Source of the DNA: Dirofilaria immitis
Taxonomy: Eukaryota > Nematoda > Chromadorea > Rhabditida > Onchocercidae
Direction of reading: 5' to 3'
Length of the DNA stretch: 64,000 nucleotides
Assembly: GCA_024305405.1 (NCBI GenBank)
Contig: JAKNDB010000068.1
Location: 5,509,501 to 5,573,500 of the forward strand
Positions 1 through 12,606 of this stretch are shown piece by piece (position 1 is the first letter of the stretch; each line of letters opens with the position of its first letter). Both the position numbers and the translations under genes were made by a program. The notes under the pieces were generated by a model. The model saw only the letters and a list, made by a program, of their open reading frames with translations. It was not told the DNA's origin and did not search any database.

Positions 1-247
1 GCTTTTTATGGTATTTCAAAATTAATTTTTATGAAAGTATTAAGGTGGATGAAGGTGATCTCAAAAGACAAAAAGAACTTTGGAAAACTTTTTTCATCGA
101 TTAATTGCCTTGCATTATTATGTGTAAAATATTAAATTTAACTTTAACAACTTCATACTTTTATCGAATAAATTATCAAAGATTAAAAAATAATAAAAGA
201 AGCTGAAACAAATTACGAACTGTCTGAATTGTATTTCTGTTGTTTAC

Positions 248-2432
248 TTTTTTACATGTTGCATTCTCCCATTTTACGGAATGTTTTGCTGGACGACCCG
301 ATCGATGACTGCAAATATATTATTACTGTGCAAGAAAAGAAAACAATATTGTCTCTTTCTGAGATAACTTAATATCATTTTAAAATATTATTATCTTTTC
401 CAAATAAAATTTGAAAAAAATGGGATCAATAATTCTTAGATCATTTCTCAGAAAATATCAACAATAAAATTTAATATAAACAATAAAATGAAAAGTTAAT
501 CATAGTAAACTTTTATAACTTACCGAATTTTGTAGCAATCATCATACAATTGATCGAAATCATTACAAGAAATTAATTTACAACGGTTAACACCTTGTTG
601 AATAGCGCCTAAACTTCGTAGTGCTCGAACCTAAAACTTTCCTTATAGGTTCGAATTATCTAATTCTATTTCAGGAATAAAAACAACCCAAAAATCATAA
701 ACTATATATTATGAAAATAAATACATCATTTTTTTCTCCTTTGTTTTTATCCATTAAAATGTTTGTGTTTTTTCCATACAGAAAAAATGTAAACAAAAAG
801 TATAATTTATCCGTAATAATATCGCATATATTTACCATAGGAAATAAAACAGACAGTAATTCTTCACATATTTAGATAAATTTTACAAATGTATATGATT
901 TGCATAAAAATTTCCCATACGAAAAATAGAAATTATGTAATATTTTCATGTAGCAAATTTAATAAATTAAAAAATAAATGCATCATTTTAATTCATTATT
1001 AATCTTTATTTTTCTTATTTCAAAATATTACTAAGATTGTTGTAATTAAAAATTACCTCAATTATATTACTATAATTATTAAACACGAATAAATAATTAT
1101 TTCTCCTTTTTCTTTCACTAAAATATAATACATAAAATTTGAATTATTATATTTATTTTTTTTGATTTTTAATTAGCAAAGATAGAATTATACCTGTTCA
1201 ACATTGCAGATAACAAGTTGAATTTGGAGACGTTTTAGTTTACTGTGAACTGTATGAAGACCACTGATGACATTTTTTAAAAATGTCTCATAAGCCTGAA
1301 ATTATGAATAAAGTGAATAGCACATAATAACGAGAATAAGTAATGATAGATATTGAAGTGATAAAGACGAATTGTTAAGAAGAATTTAATTTATACGATT
1401 TGTTTTTTTGAGGACTTCAAATGAATTTTAAATAAATTAATGAAATTTTTTTCCAAGTTTTTTTTAAATTGTCATAAGAAATTTTTAGGTTGATTAAATA
1501 TGAAAAATTTCATAAGAATCTTAAAGTTTATTGGAAAGTTTGACAATTGATGACAAAATTACACGATCATTTTATGATGATTGTAACTCATCAGTAAATA
1601 AGTGCTGTAAATGCTTGTTACTGATAATGATCACGGAATTTCTTATATGTTTTTAATATTTTAAAATCAGAAATTCTTTCTCCTACAATAAAAGGATAAA
1701 ATTTCTTTTCAAATTTATAATATTTTTATATATTTTTATGAAAATCTAATGGAATTAATATTATTTCCAGTATAATAAAGAAAGAATTATCAATAGAAGC
1801 GTAGTAAATACTTGCGGTAAACATATCATTCGAATTCCTTGTAATTCAAAACCGGCGATTTTCTCTCCACGATAAGTATAAATTCTTGCATTGTTGATGG
1901 ATTTGACTGATTTGTTATCATTATAGCTTAGCAGTGTTGGTAATTGAGAAGTCATTATCATTTGCTGAGGTCTTATCATATCTTAATAATAAGACTGATA
2001 TGATGAGTTTCTTCAACTAGAGAAAAATAGAAACTTCATCTTTTCAAGTTTAGAAATTAATTTATTTCCTTGTTGTTAAGTTATTAAGCAATAGAAAAGA
2101 TAAAATTGAGAATTCAGATAATTTTATAAATTTGAAAATTAAAATTTATGCGTAATACTAAAATTTTGATGAAAAATTTATCAAAAATAATTTAAAAATT
2201 CTAACAAATATATTTCCCCAATTTTTTTTTAATATATCCTTTGTTAGTAGAAATTATGAAAAAATAATAAAATAAGAAAAACCTTCTTGGACACTTCCAT
2301 GGCTATTTACTATATTGTCAAGACTTTGTTGTTCGTCAATTGATCCGTGAATTGAATTCGGGAATGGAATACTATCTACGGAAATGGATCGCTGTCGTTG
2401 AAGCTGTTCCATAATTGGATACATCTCATTTA
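248..2432 (-). CDS. dac-1: Dachshund-family transcriptional corepressor, N-terminal part (partial, runs off the left edge)
   Basis: Five in-phase exons are visible: 2432-2283, 1981-1812, 1295-1194, 630-524 and 308-248 (minus strand). They encode a Ser/Asp-rich leader followed by the Ski/Sno/Dac (DachBox-N) domain. Diagnostic stretches are YRGEKIAGFELQG, ICLPQ, FLKNVISGLHTVHSKLKR, CNVEQ, LRSLGAIQQGVNRCKL and a following SGRPAKH segment. The CNVEQVR..LGAIQ.GVNRCKL block is typical of Dachshund rather than Ski/Sno. Family knowledge: nuclear DNA-binding corepressor of the retinal-determination network; C. elegans has a single homologue, dac-1. No frameshift is needed. The C-terminal DachBox-C coiled coil must lie left of base 1. 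The first exon is not certain: exon 2432-2283 enters in phase 1 and its predecessor was not identified (a candidate ATG at 3184 is weak). Confidence 0.9.
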
Positions 2433-5075
2433 CTGACCAAATTTAGACTATTCTTGTAAAATATTTTATTAATAAAATGAGCAATCTTAAGATTAAATGG
2501 ACTATACAAAACTGAAATTTATAGTGAAGCGATTATTCTCGATCAGTCTCGACCTTCAAGACTAAATGAAAAACATTGCAGGAGGAAAAAATTATAAGAA
2601 ATGGTGCACAAAGTTGAATAAGAATAAACTGTGAAGTTAAAATAAATTCTAAGTATTTCTCATTTTTAATAAAATTCAAATATGGGTGATATCATTTGAC
2701 ATTAGTAAATTTTGTTCTGATAATGTGTTAATTTCTATATTCAAATAGTTATAAGTAAATAATCATGAATAAAATTGAATTGTTTGAAAGAATAGAATAA
2801 AAAAATAATTAAAATAATATTCATTTTTTCCTGACGATCATTTCATGACTATTTACGGCGTAAATTTTTCGTATACTGAACGATTGCAAAATTCTGATAA
2901 CTTTGTTAACATAACAATTTTAATTAGTCCGCAAATGGAATAGCTAAAGTAAGTAAGAAAAGCAATAAACCTGCTAAGGTATCTCTTATGTGATTACAAA
3001 TGATATCATAGGAGAACGGTGAACAGAATTTTAAGCAAGATGAATGAATTTTAAGTAAACGAAACAGTATCCGGATTATATCCCTTATTTCAAGAGGCAG
3101 TGGTTGATGGAGAGAAATTGCTATGATTGAATTAATCGTTAACTCTCGACAAATTTTATCGCCGTTCATCGAGAAGAAATCCAAATTTTTGCTTCTTCTT
3201 AATAAAAAGTAAGCATTAGCTGTTTAATCTTCTTAATCATAGTATTAAAAGATCAATATGTAAAGAACGATTTAGTAATTTTGTTAATTGCCACTCTTTC
3301 AATGATTTGATATTCAAAACTTTTTGTTTCTTTTTTTTTATTCTTTCGCAAGATCTGATTTTTTAATTCCTTCGCACTGACCAACAAATACAGTAAAAAG
3401 GTCACTTAAATTAAATTCATAATTAGTATTGCTATAATTTATAATTAAAAATTATAATTAATTTATATTTTTGATCAAAAATATTTCAAATTGTTATTCA
3501 GGTAAGCGAATATTATTATTTCATATTGTGCTCTATACAATGTATATTATAAACAAACTTTTTTATTAGAATTATAATAATTCTTTTTATTTTAAGCCAA
3601 TTCACTTTAATACAGTATCTTAATTAAAATAAAACTATCGTAATACTTCCAGATAAAATTTTGAGTTAAAATAATAAATTTAGAAAGTTGAAATAATAAA
3701 TATTTTAATTAAAATATTCGAAATAAAGTAATAACCCTTGAACAGTTTCTGATCTATTAATATGTTTTGATAAGCATAAAATAGATAGAAAGGAATTAAA
3801 AAGAATATAATTAATAATAGAATTCATAAAAGATATTAAGCAAATTTTAGTTGATTTAATTACAAACAAGTAGACAGTAGACATAATCTATTAATGATAC
3901 AATGATTAATAAAATAGGTAATTAAAATCAAATTGATCTGTAAAATTTTCTTACCAATCATTTTTTTTTTTTTTTGAGAGATTGCTAATACAAAAGTTCG
4001 GTGATATTTTTATTTTGTAAAGATTTAGAGAAAATATTAAATTGAAGTGATTATTAATAATTACAATGACAAATGATACTGATAATATATTTCTCGGATA
4101 AGTTACGACTGACAAAAGTATACAGCGAAGTTTTAATTTCAAAATTCAAATTTAATATTTAAAACAGAGAAGAGAATAAATGGCAATTGTGATAGCATAT
4201 CAGAAATTTAATAAAATTCTTATTTCATACAAATGAATTGCTTCTTTTATTAACTATTATTCATCATCACAATCATAGATGTAAATTTCAAATGATTAAT
4301 TTAAAAGCACAATCTTTCATCATTTTCATCATATCATAATCTCAAGCATATGATTAGGATTTGTTCAATGTTGCTAAGGAAGGCAAAATACTTTCCTTTA
4401 ATTACATTCATCTCTCAGTATGATTAAAAAAATGCATATTACATAATTATAATAATTTTTACAATTTTAAATATTTAAAAAATTTGAACTGAAATTTTTA
4501 TCGAATTATTAAAATTCTTAATATAAATATTAATTATTGAAGCATAATCAAATTATTTATTCGTCAATTAATAAATCTTAAAATATTTTCATTTGAATAT
4601 ATTTTCTACCTTTCGTACAAATAAATGAATGATAGACTGTTGCTCAAGAAGGAATAGTGATAAAGGAATCTTTAGAGACTAAGTTTAAAAAAAATTTTTT
4701 AAAAAACTTTTTAATTTTTCAAAAAAATCCATTATTTCATTTCGAATTTTTAATTTAATTTCGATTTTTCTTTGTAAAAAAGAAGTTTGTTTGCCATTTT
4801 TTAATAATTTCTCAAAGAATTTAATTAACAAATTTATTGTGAATTTTAAGCTATTTCAAAGAAATTATTTCACATTTTCATCATTTTGATATGCAAATTT
4901 TATTATGTGGGAAATTTTGTAATAATTATCTTAAATAGTGATCTATTTTATCAATGCAAAGAATAAAAGAAGGAATATGTAAATCATTTTATCATTTTTA
5001 AAATTGTGATATATAATTAGAGAATATGCGTATGATTTTGTGTGTCTTCTCATGTTATAACAAAATCTTGTTGAA
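2433..5075. other. Gene-poor spacer between the Dachshund and PDZ genes
   Basis: AT-rich sequence with frequent stops. A short open stretch at 2924-3184 (minus) begins MDFFSMNGDK and could be a 5' exon of the Dachshund gene, but it has no homology I recognise. Nothing else can be supported. Confidence 0.5.
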
Positions 5076-7425
5076 TTATTGGGAATCTTTTCGTTTATTT
5101 CCAATATTACTTCGTTTTCCGAATAAAAGATTCAGAAATCCACGATTGGATTCTTTTCTTTTCACGTGCATTAAACGATTCGGTTCTGTTGTATCACTTG
5201 CTACTTGCATTACTAGTGGCTTCATATCAAACTAAAAAGAAATATGTCGTAATCAGATTTTGTCTGTCAAATTTTAATTCTCGAGTGTGATATTTCAATG
5301 AATTCTCGATATTGTTCACATAATAATGTAACATAATGTGGATAACGCATTGCTATATTATAATTGGCAATTTCAATTGTTATCATTTTATTTAATATAT
5401 ATATAAAATAATATTATTTGGAAAGAATCGTTAAGTATTCATAGAAATTAAGGAAATGGTTGGTTTCTAAGAAATTTTTTAAATATGTAAATAGAAATTT
5501 TAATTTTTTAATATGAAAACTATTTGTTTTATTCATCCTAAATGTATTATCATTTCCTACTTTGTCTAATTTTAATTAAAAAATTAGTATTATTTACTTG
5601 CAATGAAGTAGGTGACTTGTAGGATGACGTACGTAATATACTTTTTAACGGAAATTGTCTTCCAGCATTTGCACGTATCCTTGCCGCTTCACGTTGCCCA
5701 ATTTTTACCGCATCTGATGCCATTTTTGGATTTCGATCACCAACCAATAGCAAAACTCGATTACTTCTACATATATTCATATAATTTATGCAAGAATTTT
5801 GAAAAAAAAAAAACGAGTCAAAGTTTTAAAAGAAATTAACAAAAAATTAAATTGAAAAAATTACAAATTTGAATTTTATTTGCATAATTTATATTAATAT
5901 AAATATGAATAAATGATAGTTTAAAAGAATTCACGTAAATCATCTAAAATTGATTATAAACAAAATATAGAAATATTAGATAAAATCGCAAAGTATTTTG
6001 AAAAATGTATTCCGTAGACCAGCAATTATTCGTTCAAAGTACAAATGTAGAAAAAAGAAGAGATATACATAGAAGCTGAATCTTCGAATTCTTTCCTTTC
6101 AACAACGGTCGAAACGCAAGATGTATTCCGTAGACCAGCAATTATTCGTTCTTTTACATCTGCTTTCGAATATACCTGATATTATGATAATCGGTGATAA
6201 ATAGCATACTCTACTCTATTAAATAAGAGTTTTCATTTCAAAGTTAAGCTCAAGTTTAATTACCAATTTAATAGATAATTCAATAAATGGTAAATTACCC
6301 GAACACCATCAACGTCGAGGATATGATCACCTTCCTGATAACATTTACTCACAATACTACCATCTTTACACTTCGATACCACAACCTGATTATTTATTTG
6401 CTGAAAATTATCATGAATTCAGAAAACGCTATCTAAATGAGATTTTCATTTCATTTATAGTAAGCATGCATTATAAAGATATCGGCATAATGATGATAAT
6501 CCAAATAATGATGAATTGAAATATTTAAATTCAAAATGAAATTGATCAACTTAAGCGCATAAATTTAATTAATGATTGAAAATGAATTACCCTAACAGAG
6601 AGGCCAAGTTTCATTCCATCGATACGATGTAAATAAGCGATGAAGTATTGGTGATGCCTTTTCGCGACAAGGCCGATATGTCGGGCTCTTTTATCAGTCA
6701 AAGGTGTCTTCCAAAGTTTTCTTTCCACTTCTATTTTCACCATTGGAAATAAACGTTTTATCAACTTCAAAAATTTGCATACATATATCAGTTTAATTAT
6801 AATAAAAATTTGAAGAAAATTTATTTTTTTAAATTTGAAATTTACAATATCTATCAATAAGCCATAAAGGAATAATGAAATGATACTAAAAATGCATTTA
6901 CATTTTGGCTTTTTAAATATTCCATCTTTTTACTTCTGTAAACATTAGTAAGTGAAATATAGCATTTATCAATTAACTTACATCATAAAATTGGACCTGA
7001 TCTTCAACAACGACATCGTTTATAGAAATAATTACATCACCTGGATATAATACTCCATCTGCTCGCATATCTTTCTTTACATCTAATACTGTTAAATCCT
7101 TACCAAATTCAATTCCAAACTGCAAGAGAAAAAATTATTTCACAAATTATGCAAGCCATCTTTTTAAGATGTATAGTATCAACGATACAAAAATATCTGA
7201 GCTTCTATTGATTCAGATTCTTTTAATTCCAATTTGTATATAATTATGAGAAAGAGAAAAAATTCTTTTAATTTCAGTTCTATAGATTATTTAAACTAAT
7301 CAATAAATGAACCGGTTCGCCCTCTTCATAATCAATTTGTACAATGACCCGATAAGTTGGTGGTACCAAAGTTGATGCTGTAGCATCATCCTCAAAACAT
7401 CATCTTCCTCACTTCCTTCAAACAT
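5076..7425 (-). CDS. Two-PDZ-domain protein, about 319 aa
   Basis: Seven exons in consistent phase: 7425-7313, 7119-6982, 6764-6591, 6400-6299, 6175-6069, 5766-5598, 5231-5076 (stop). PDZ1 (about residues 25-105) contains FGIEFG as the carboxylate-binding loop, then RADGVLYPGDVIISIN and FYDLIKRLFP. PDZ2 (about 130-205) contains MKLGLSV as its loop and YQEGDHILDVDGVRV. A basic tail (RKDSQ end) follows with no membrane segment. Family knowledge: PDZ modules bind C-terminal peptides and act as cytoplasmic scaffolds; nematodes have small two-PDZ proteins of unknown or sperm-related role, but I cannot assign a named orthologue. The first exon (starts MFEGSEEDDV) keeps frame only if the AAAA run at 7394-7397 (plus strand) is one base longer. 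A 31-bp piece of exon 5 is repeated in the next intron. Confidence 0.82.
6005..6151. repeat. Exact 31-bp direct repeat, one copy in an exon, one in the next intron
   Basis: Bases 6005-6035 and 6121-6151 are identical (begin ATGTATTCCGTAGACC). The right copy encodes residues ERIIAGLRNT of the PDZ protein; the left copy sits just inside the following intron, 116 bp away. The intervening 85 bp are not duplicated. Confidence 0.95.
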
Positions 7426-9676
7426 TTTCCTCTTTCCTCATTACAATTTTGCTTAAAAGCTGCAAATTGGACATATATGAATTAAATAAGTTTTTATCAT
7501 CCTTACATCATTTTATTTAATTATTTCGATTCATTTATTATTATTATAATGAATGCTTATATTAGCAATAATAATTATATTCAGTAATTAAATGAAAATT
7601 AAGAAAAAAGCATTAAATGGTATAAAAATTTACATTAAATTAACGAAGATTTAATGGATATTATAAAATTTAGTTTCTCTAAAGGTGAGTTCCAACAATT
7701 ATATTAAGTCATCGATTCTTTTTAAATTTTGGAAATCTTTTTTATTACTTTGAATTATACAGGGAAGAATATCATATGAAATGGTTGCGTATATGAAATC
7801 GCTACAAACATTCGTATATTTTTTTGTGTAATTAATTTATTATTTTCAGGCAATTCCCTTAATTCATATTTCGAGAATACGATATTGATATTCTAACAAA
7901 TTTTATTTCAAACTATTTATCTTTTTTTTGTCAGAAAATAAACTTTTTTTGTGAAAGGAATTTTTAAATATTTCTATTATTTTACAAATCATATATCACC
8001 GTCTGAAATAATTTAGATCATTCTTTTTCATTTATCAAATAATATTCAGGACAATTTTTTTAATTTAAATATGAAATATAGGAAATGTAAGATGAATGTA
8101 TGAATGGAAAAATGAATTAAATCAATGCGAAGTATAACATCATCTGCGATAAACATGTGATTACGTGAAAAGTTATAAAGATGAAAAGTGGAATAAAAAC
8201 CGTTCTATCGTATCTTCCGTTAATAAAACACGTTAATTTTTCAGATTGTTATGCGAATGATAACGAATATATAACCGATTACAGTCAAATACAAAATAAC
8301 AAATGATTCTTTTGCGACATAGCAACTATCTTCCTGCATATCTCTTTTTCTGTGATTAGTTTGCATAAAATTAAGACAATCTACTTTGTTACTTCTACAT
8401 GATTGTTTTTACTGCTATGCATTGATAACGAAAGATTCAGAATCAATTTGACGGAATAAAATAATTAATAAACTTTTTTGATGAAGCCAAAAGTTTCTTC
8501 TTTTTTTCATTTCAATTCCACTTAGAATTGCTTCTGGAATTTCAATTTTATCGATTAAATTTCGTAAAAATATTCAAAATTTTTGAATAATAAAGTAGAT
8601 CTCGGACTATATATTAAAACAATGAATTTCATTTCAAAAATGATTATTGCAAATCCTATACTTAATTATTTGTTTATAATCCTTGGAAATGTCAATAAAT
8701 CATGAATGCAATGTTAAGACAAGCCATCAATTTAAAAGATTTCATTTCAAACTTCTATAACAATTTCTTTCTACTTTTCATAATATCTTTAAAGATTTAT
8801 TTCAATTGAAGAAATGAATGCTGTCGTCATTTCATAATATAAAAATTAAATCTATGAATGTATTTGATTAGGAATTCATACCATTTTTTCTGATTATTAA
8901 AATTATTTTATAAAAAGCTTACCGAATATAATAGAATTTTATCCGATCTTTTTTATGAAATAAATAAGAGAAATTACAAGATGATGTAAGATATTAAATT
9001 TTTTTTTGCATCTAAAAAATCTAAAATTTTGACAGAAATACTTTGAAAGATATTTAATAAATGAAAAAAGCTTCATACTGAATTTTATTGAATTATATTC
9101 ATAAAGCATTTGTCTCGTTGTTATTATATTATCATTTTTATCATTTCTTTTTTATCAGCTAAACTTTACACATTTAGTTATTAACTTATTGTCGATTTTT
9201 CACATTTTTATCACACATCCATTATACTTCCATTTATTTTAATTTTCTTCTTATTTTTTTCTAACATTTGTTTCTACCGCTTCATTCATCCATACTATGT
9301 AAATTCATTAGTATAGCCAAACGATCCAATATTTAAATAAATTAAAATGTATCGCAAAATAAAATATGCTCGATTATCAGTGTCAATACGACAAAATTAA
9401 ACTTTTTTATTAAATTAATGTTGTAAATTTGAATTACAATAAAATCAACAATTCAAACAAGGCTGCTATTCTCTAGATATATGGATAAAATGCAACTTAA
9501 TTTATGCAAAGAGAGATATCATCTCTGGATATTTTTATAATTTTAAAAAAAAAGATTTTTTCATTTCTACTTTTCTCATTTTATCTAATCATTCTCAGAA
9601 AACATTCAATACTATGAAGGAATTTCTGCAATATTCATTCATTTACATATCATAATGATACAATCAAACCTGCTAA
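7426..9676. other. Upstream/intergenic region of the PDZ gene
   Basis: AT-rich, no open frame with coding character on either strand. It holds the 5' flank of the PDZ gene (minus) and the 3' flank of the small membrane-protein gene (minus). I see no RNA gene or repeat. Confidence 0.5.
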
Positions 9677-10537
9677 TTAGGCATGTAGTGTGGATCTCAT
9701 TAGAGATAAAAATTTCCCATAATAACTCCTGTTATGTGATATAACCGATATAACAGCGATGATACATGATGCAATCAATCTAAAGTTCATCCAATGCAAA
9801 TTAGCAAACGTTATAAAGATCCTTGGTAAAGCTCTGCTTTCCGGATGAAATGATAACAAAAAGAAAACAATAGGATAAAGTAACGTTATCCATTTCATAT
9901 TTGTTATCAAAATAAATGGACAAGTCGGAAAATTAATTTATTTAATAGAACTATCATCTTTTCATTCTTTTCCTCTTCTTCCTTCTCGAAGTTTTGTAAT
10001 GGCCTATGCAAACATTCCTGCATTTCTTCTTCAACACTTCTTCATTTTTCACATTTTCCATCAATGATGTAATTGCATTTTGTGTTGATAATTTGTCGTA
10101 ATTTGATGCTATTGCTGAAGTTACATAACGAGTTTTCTGAAAAAAAAACGTTAAATTATTGAGATTACTCATATTTCAATGAAATCTATCCAAGTTATTG
10201 ACTTTATATTAAGAAGTTTATTGTCATATATATATATATATCTATTATGATAATTATCGCATAATTATGAATGCAAACAAATCCATTAAACTTTAAAAAT
10301 TGAAAGAAAAAAGCAGGTCAAAAAACCAAAGGAAAAAGAAAGGGAAGAATCTATTTTTTTAATATGTTTTTCAAAACATGATCAACAATTTTACATTAAA
10401 CTATAAAGTAAAACGTATGTTTATCAATAGTCCTATCAATGATGTTGAATATTTTTCATAATTTAACTTAAATAATGGAATACCATACTTTTTCAGTACT
10501 TAATAAATATTTCTTTTACTGTATCCGCATCACCCAT
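9677..10537 (-). CDS. Unrecognised small membrane protein, about 159 aa
   Basis: Exon 1 (10537-10520) encodes MGDADT and ends at GTAAAA. A strong acceptor (T8CAG) opens exon 2 at 10136 in the same phase, reading KTRYVTSAIASNYDKLS. Exon 2 continues as a charged coiled region (LKKK, NFEKEEEEKNEK) and then hydrophobic segments (MIVLLNKLIFRLVHLF; MKWITLLYPIVFFLLSF; a third near LIASCIIAVISVI), stopping at 9677. Joining these parts needs one extra base in the run at 10023-10025 and one in AAAA 9909-9912 (plus strand); with both, exon 2 is exactly in frame. Without the second, the product ends at 9907 and the MKW segment would be a separate 74-residue signal-peptide-like ORF. I recognise no family. 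The gene shares its upstream region with the plus-strand ORF at 10941. Confidence 0.5.
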
Positions 10538-10940
10538 ATCGATAAATTAAATATACGATTACACATTACCTTATAAACAAGTTTTAATGACTACCACATT
10601 AAATAACTTTTTTCTTAAATGAAACAGAAATAGCATAACGATAGAATACTGTCAAGCGCTAAATGACCATATTGCACCAATGACCATATCTGACCATAGT
10701 GAAAGCTTCACTGTTACAAAAAAAGAAAATATAAACGGTAACATAAACAGTTGACAACAGCTGACCGAACCAGCATTTATTGCTGAATTCATTTCAGAAT
10801 CTGTAATCCTCGTTTTTTATTTTTAACAATACTTTCACATTTGATTCAGATTCAAAATGATTTTTCTATCTCTTCCGTTTTTTTCTGATATTGTTTGTTA
10901 GAACAAATAATACCTGTGAAAAGAATATTATTTTCAAATT
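10538..10940. promoter_or_regulatory. Shared divergent upstream region with three TGACCATA motifs
   Basis: This 400-bp interval separates the minus-strand start at 10537 from the plus-strand start at 10941. TGACCATA occurs at 10664-10671, 10681-10688 and 10691-10698. GTGAAAGCTTCAC, a near-palindrome, follows directly. Regulatory meaning is inferred only from position and repetition. Confidence 0.35.
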
Positions 10941-11399
10941 ATGCTCAATAAGGTAATTTGGGTTCGGCGTCGTCATCTACCTGTTCCTAGTCGGGATATT
11001 GCGCATGGTACGGCGTGTTTTGATTTGCAAGGAGGACCAGGAAGATACAGTATGTTGGCGGAACGGTTCAGTATACCAGCGAAAAGTCCAGTGAAAGTTT
11101 ATGCGACAGTTGTTTACATTGCGTCTGATGCGAATTGTGTTCCGGGTGTTGTTCGAGTTCAATTTGGAGGTGGAAGTGATAAAGGTGATGTATCTGTATC
11201 GCGTATTACGTGTATAACAGTGAGTTATGTGCGGAGATTTTGGTTGCGAGCTCCTTATGGGGCAGATTTTCATATTTATCAGCCTACCTCTCCTGTGGTT
11301 ACTATAGCCCATGGTAGTGATTGTGGACGAGGGAAGGTAAATTGCAAGTTTCGGCCAAATTGCAAGTATTATTTACGTCAAGCTGATGTTATTAGTTGA
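10941..11399 (+). CDS. Unrecognised single-exon protein, 152 aa, in a G-rich island
   Basis: Uninterrupted frame from MLNKVIWVRRRHLPVPS to a stop at 11399, followed by AATAAA at 11438-11443. The protein is basic, with many short alternating hydrophobic runs (KVYATVVYIAS, GVVRVQFGGG) that suggest a beta-rich fold, and a Cys-containing basic end (CGRGKVNCKFRPNCKYY). No signal peptide, membrane segment or family motif is recognised. Base composition is strikingly unlike the surroundings: the plus strand is G-rich, and GCG codons are frequent, whereas neighbouring exons use GCA/GCT. This could be an orphan gene, a transferred gene or the remnant of an inserted element. The long open frame and polyA signal favour a real gene. 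Confidence 0.5.
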   Translation: MLNKVIWVRRRHLPVPSRDIAHGTACFDLQGGPGRYSMLAERFSIPAKSPVKVYATVVYIASDANCVPGVVRVQFGGGSDKGDVSVSRITCITVSYVRRFWLRAPYGADFHIYQPTSPVVTIAHGSDCGRGKVNCKFRPNCKYYLRQADVIS

Positions 11400-12606
11400 T
11401 TTTATTGTGTGTTTTTGTGTGTTACTAATGTTTTGGAAATAAAATATTTGTTAAGTGAAATGTTGTTGTCGACAGTGAACGAACAAAGAAACATGATTAT
11501 GTAACATGATTATGTACAATTGAGAAAAGATGAAAGAAATTGATAAAAAGGAAGGCGTGTTGTATAGCTTAGTAAGGACTGTGTAACGGGCTGATCAGAC
11601 GTAGCCTTTTCTTTTGAAATGCGCCAGTTCGTATTGTGTGTGGTAGTAGCATGGAGGAATTGGTTGGTTGGTATAGGCGATTATGTCGCTATATTCAACA
11701 ACATTCTCGTTATTCGCTGGATTTTACGATTTATTTTAAATTTTTAATTTCTTATCTTTTTATTTTTTATGTAATAAATTTTTCTGTCAAATAAAATGAT
11801 GAATAAAGCAAACATTAGAATAGGAAAAAAATAAAATAAAAGCAAAAAAGCAATAATTATTATTTATTGATCATTCTTAATATTCTTATTTTAATTATAT
11901 TTTTATTTATCAAAATTTATTAATTTTCTTTGGACGCTAATATTTGCATATTAATGATTCTTCATATTTAAATGTTCGTTAAATTTTTGTTTTGCTTTTA
12001 AGTTATTTTTCTTATAAAATTTAATTAGTTTCATTTTTAATTATTATATGGTATCGTTATAATTTCAAATAATCTAAATTATAAGATTCTAGAATTAAAC
12101 AAAAATTTTATATTAAGAATTTTTTCTCATATTTCATCGCCGTTTTTTTGTTTAATTCTATTTGATAAAAATAATTGGTCTAATATATTTTCATGTTATA
12201 TCATTTTCTGTAATATATTCTGATTTGTTTGTTTCATCAATTTGCTCAACTTATTTGTTAGCTTAATCTTATTTTAAATTGTATTTATCATAATTGAAAC
12301 AAACTTTGACCTTTTACATTTTGAAAATATAGTTCATCAATAATAGTCCATTTTTCGATTTCGATATTGTTTATTGTTTAAAATTAATACGGTTTGTTCA
12401 TTTTTGCTTTTATTTCATTAATTTTATTTTCTTTTTTTCGAAATAATTTTTTTAGTTTCATCTTTTTATTGTATAATTTAATCAAAAGAAATATGAATAA
12501 GTGAGAAAGATTAGACATGAAATTAATATATTATTTATGATAAGAAGTTATATTTATTAGTAGGATATTTGTTGATCCAAGTGATACTATCATTGTTAAT
12601 ACCATC
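11400..12606. other. 3' flank of the G-rich ORF, then AT-rich spacer
   Basis: The elevated-G composition continues past the ORF to about 11720 (for example around 11560-11700) without an open frame, then gives way abruptly to very AT-rich sequence. Nothing further is recognisable. Confidence 0.45.

Noticed and set aside
2924..3184. 86-codon minus-strand frame as a separate gene
   Set aside because: No homology or splice context; at best it might contain a first exon of the Dachshund gene.
10977..11312. 111-codon frame on the minus strand opposite the orphan ORF
   Set aside because: It is the antisense shadow of the plus-strand frame; the plus frame is longer and has its own polyA signal.
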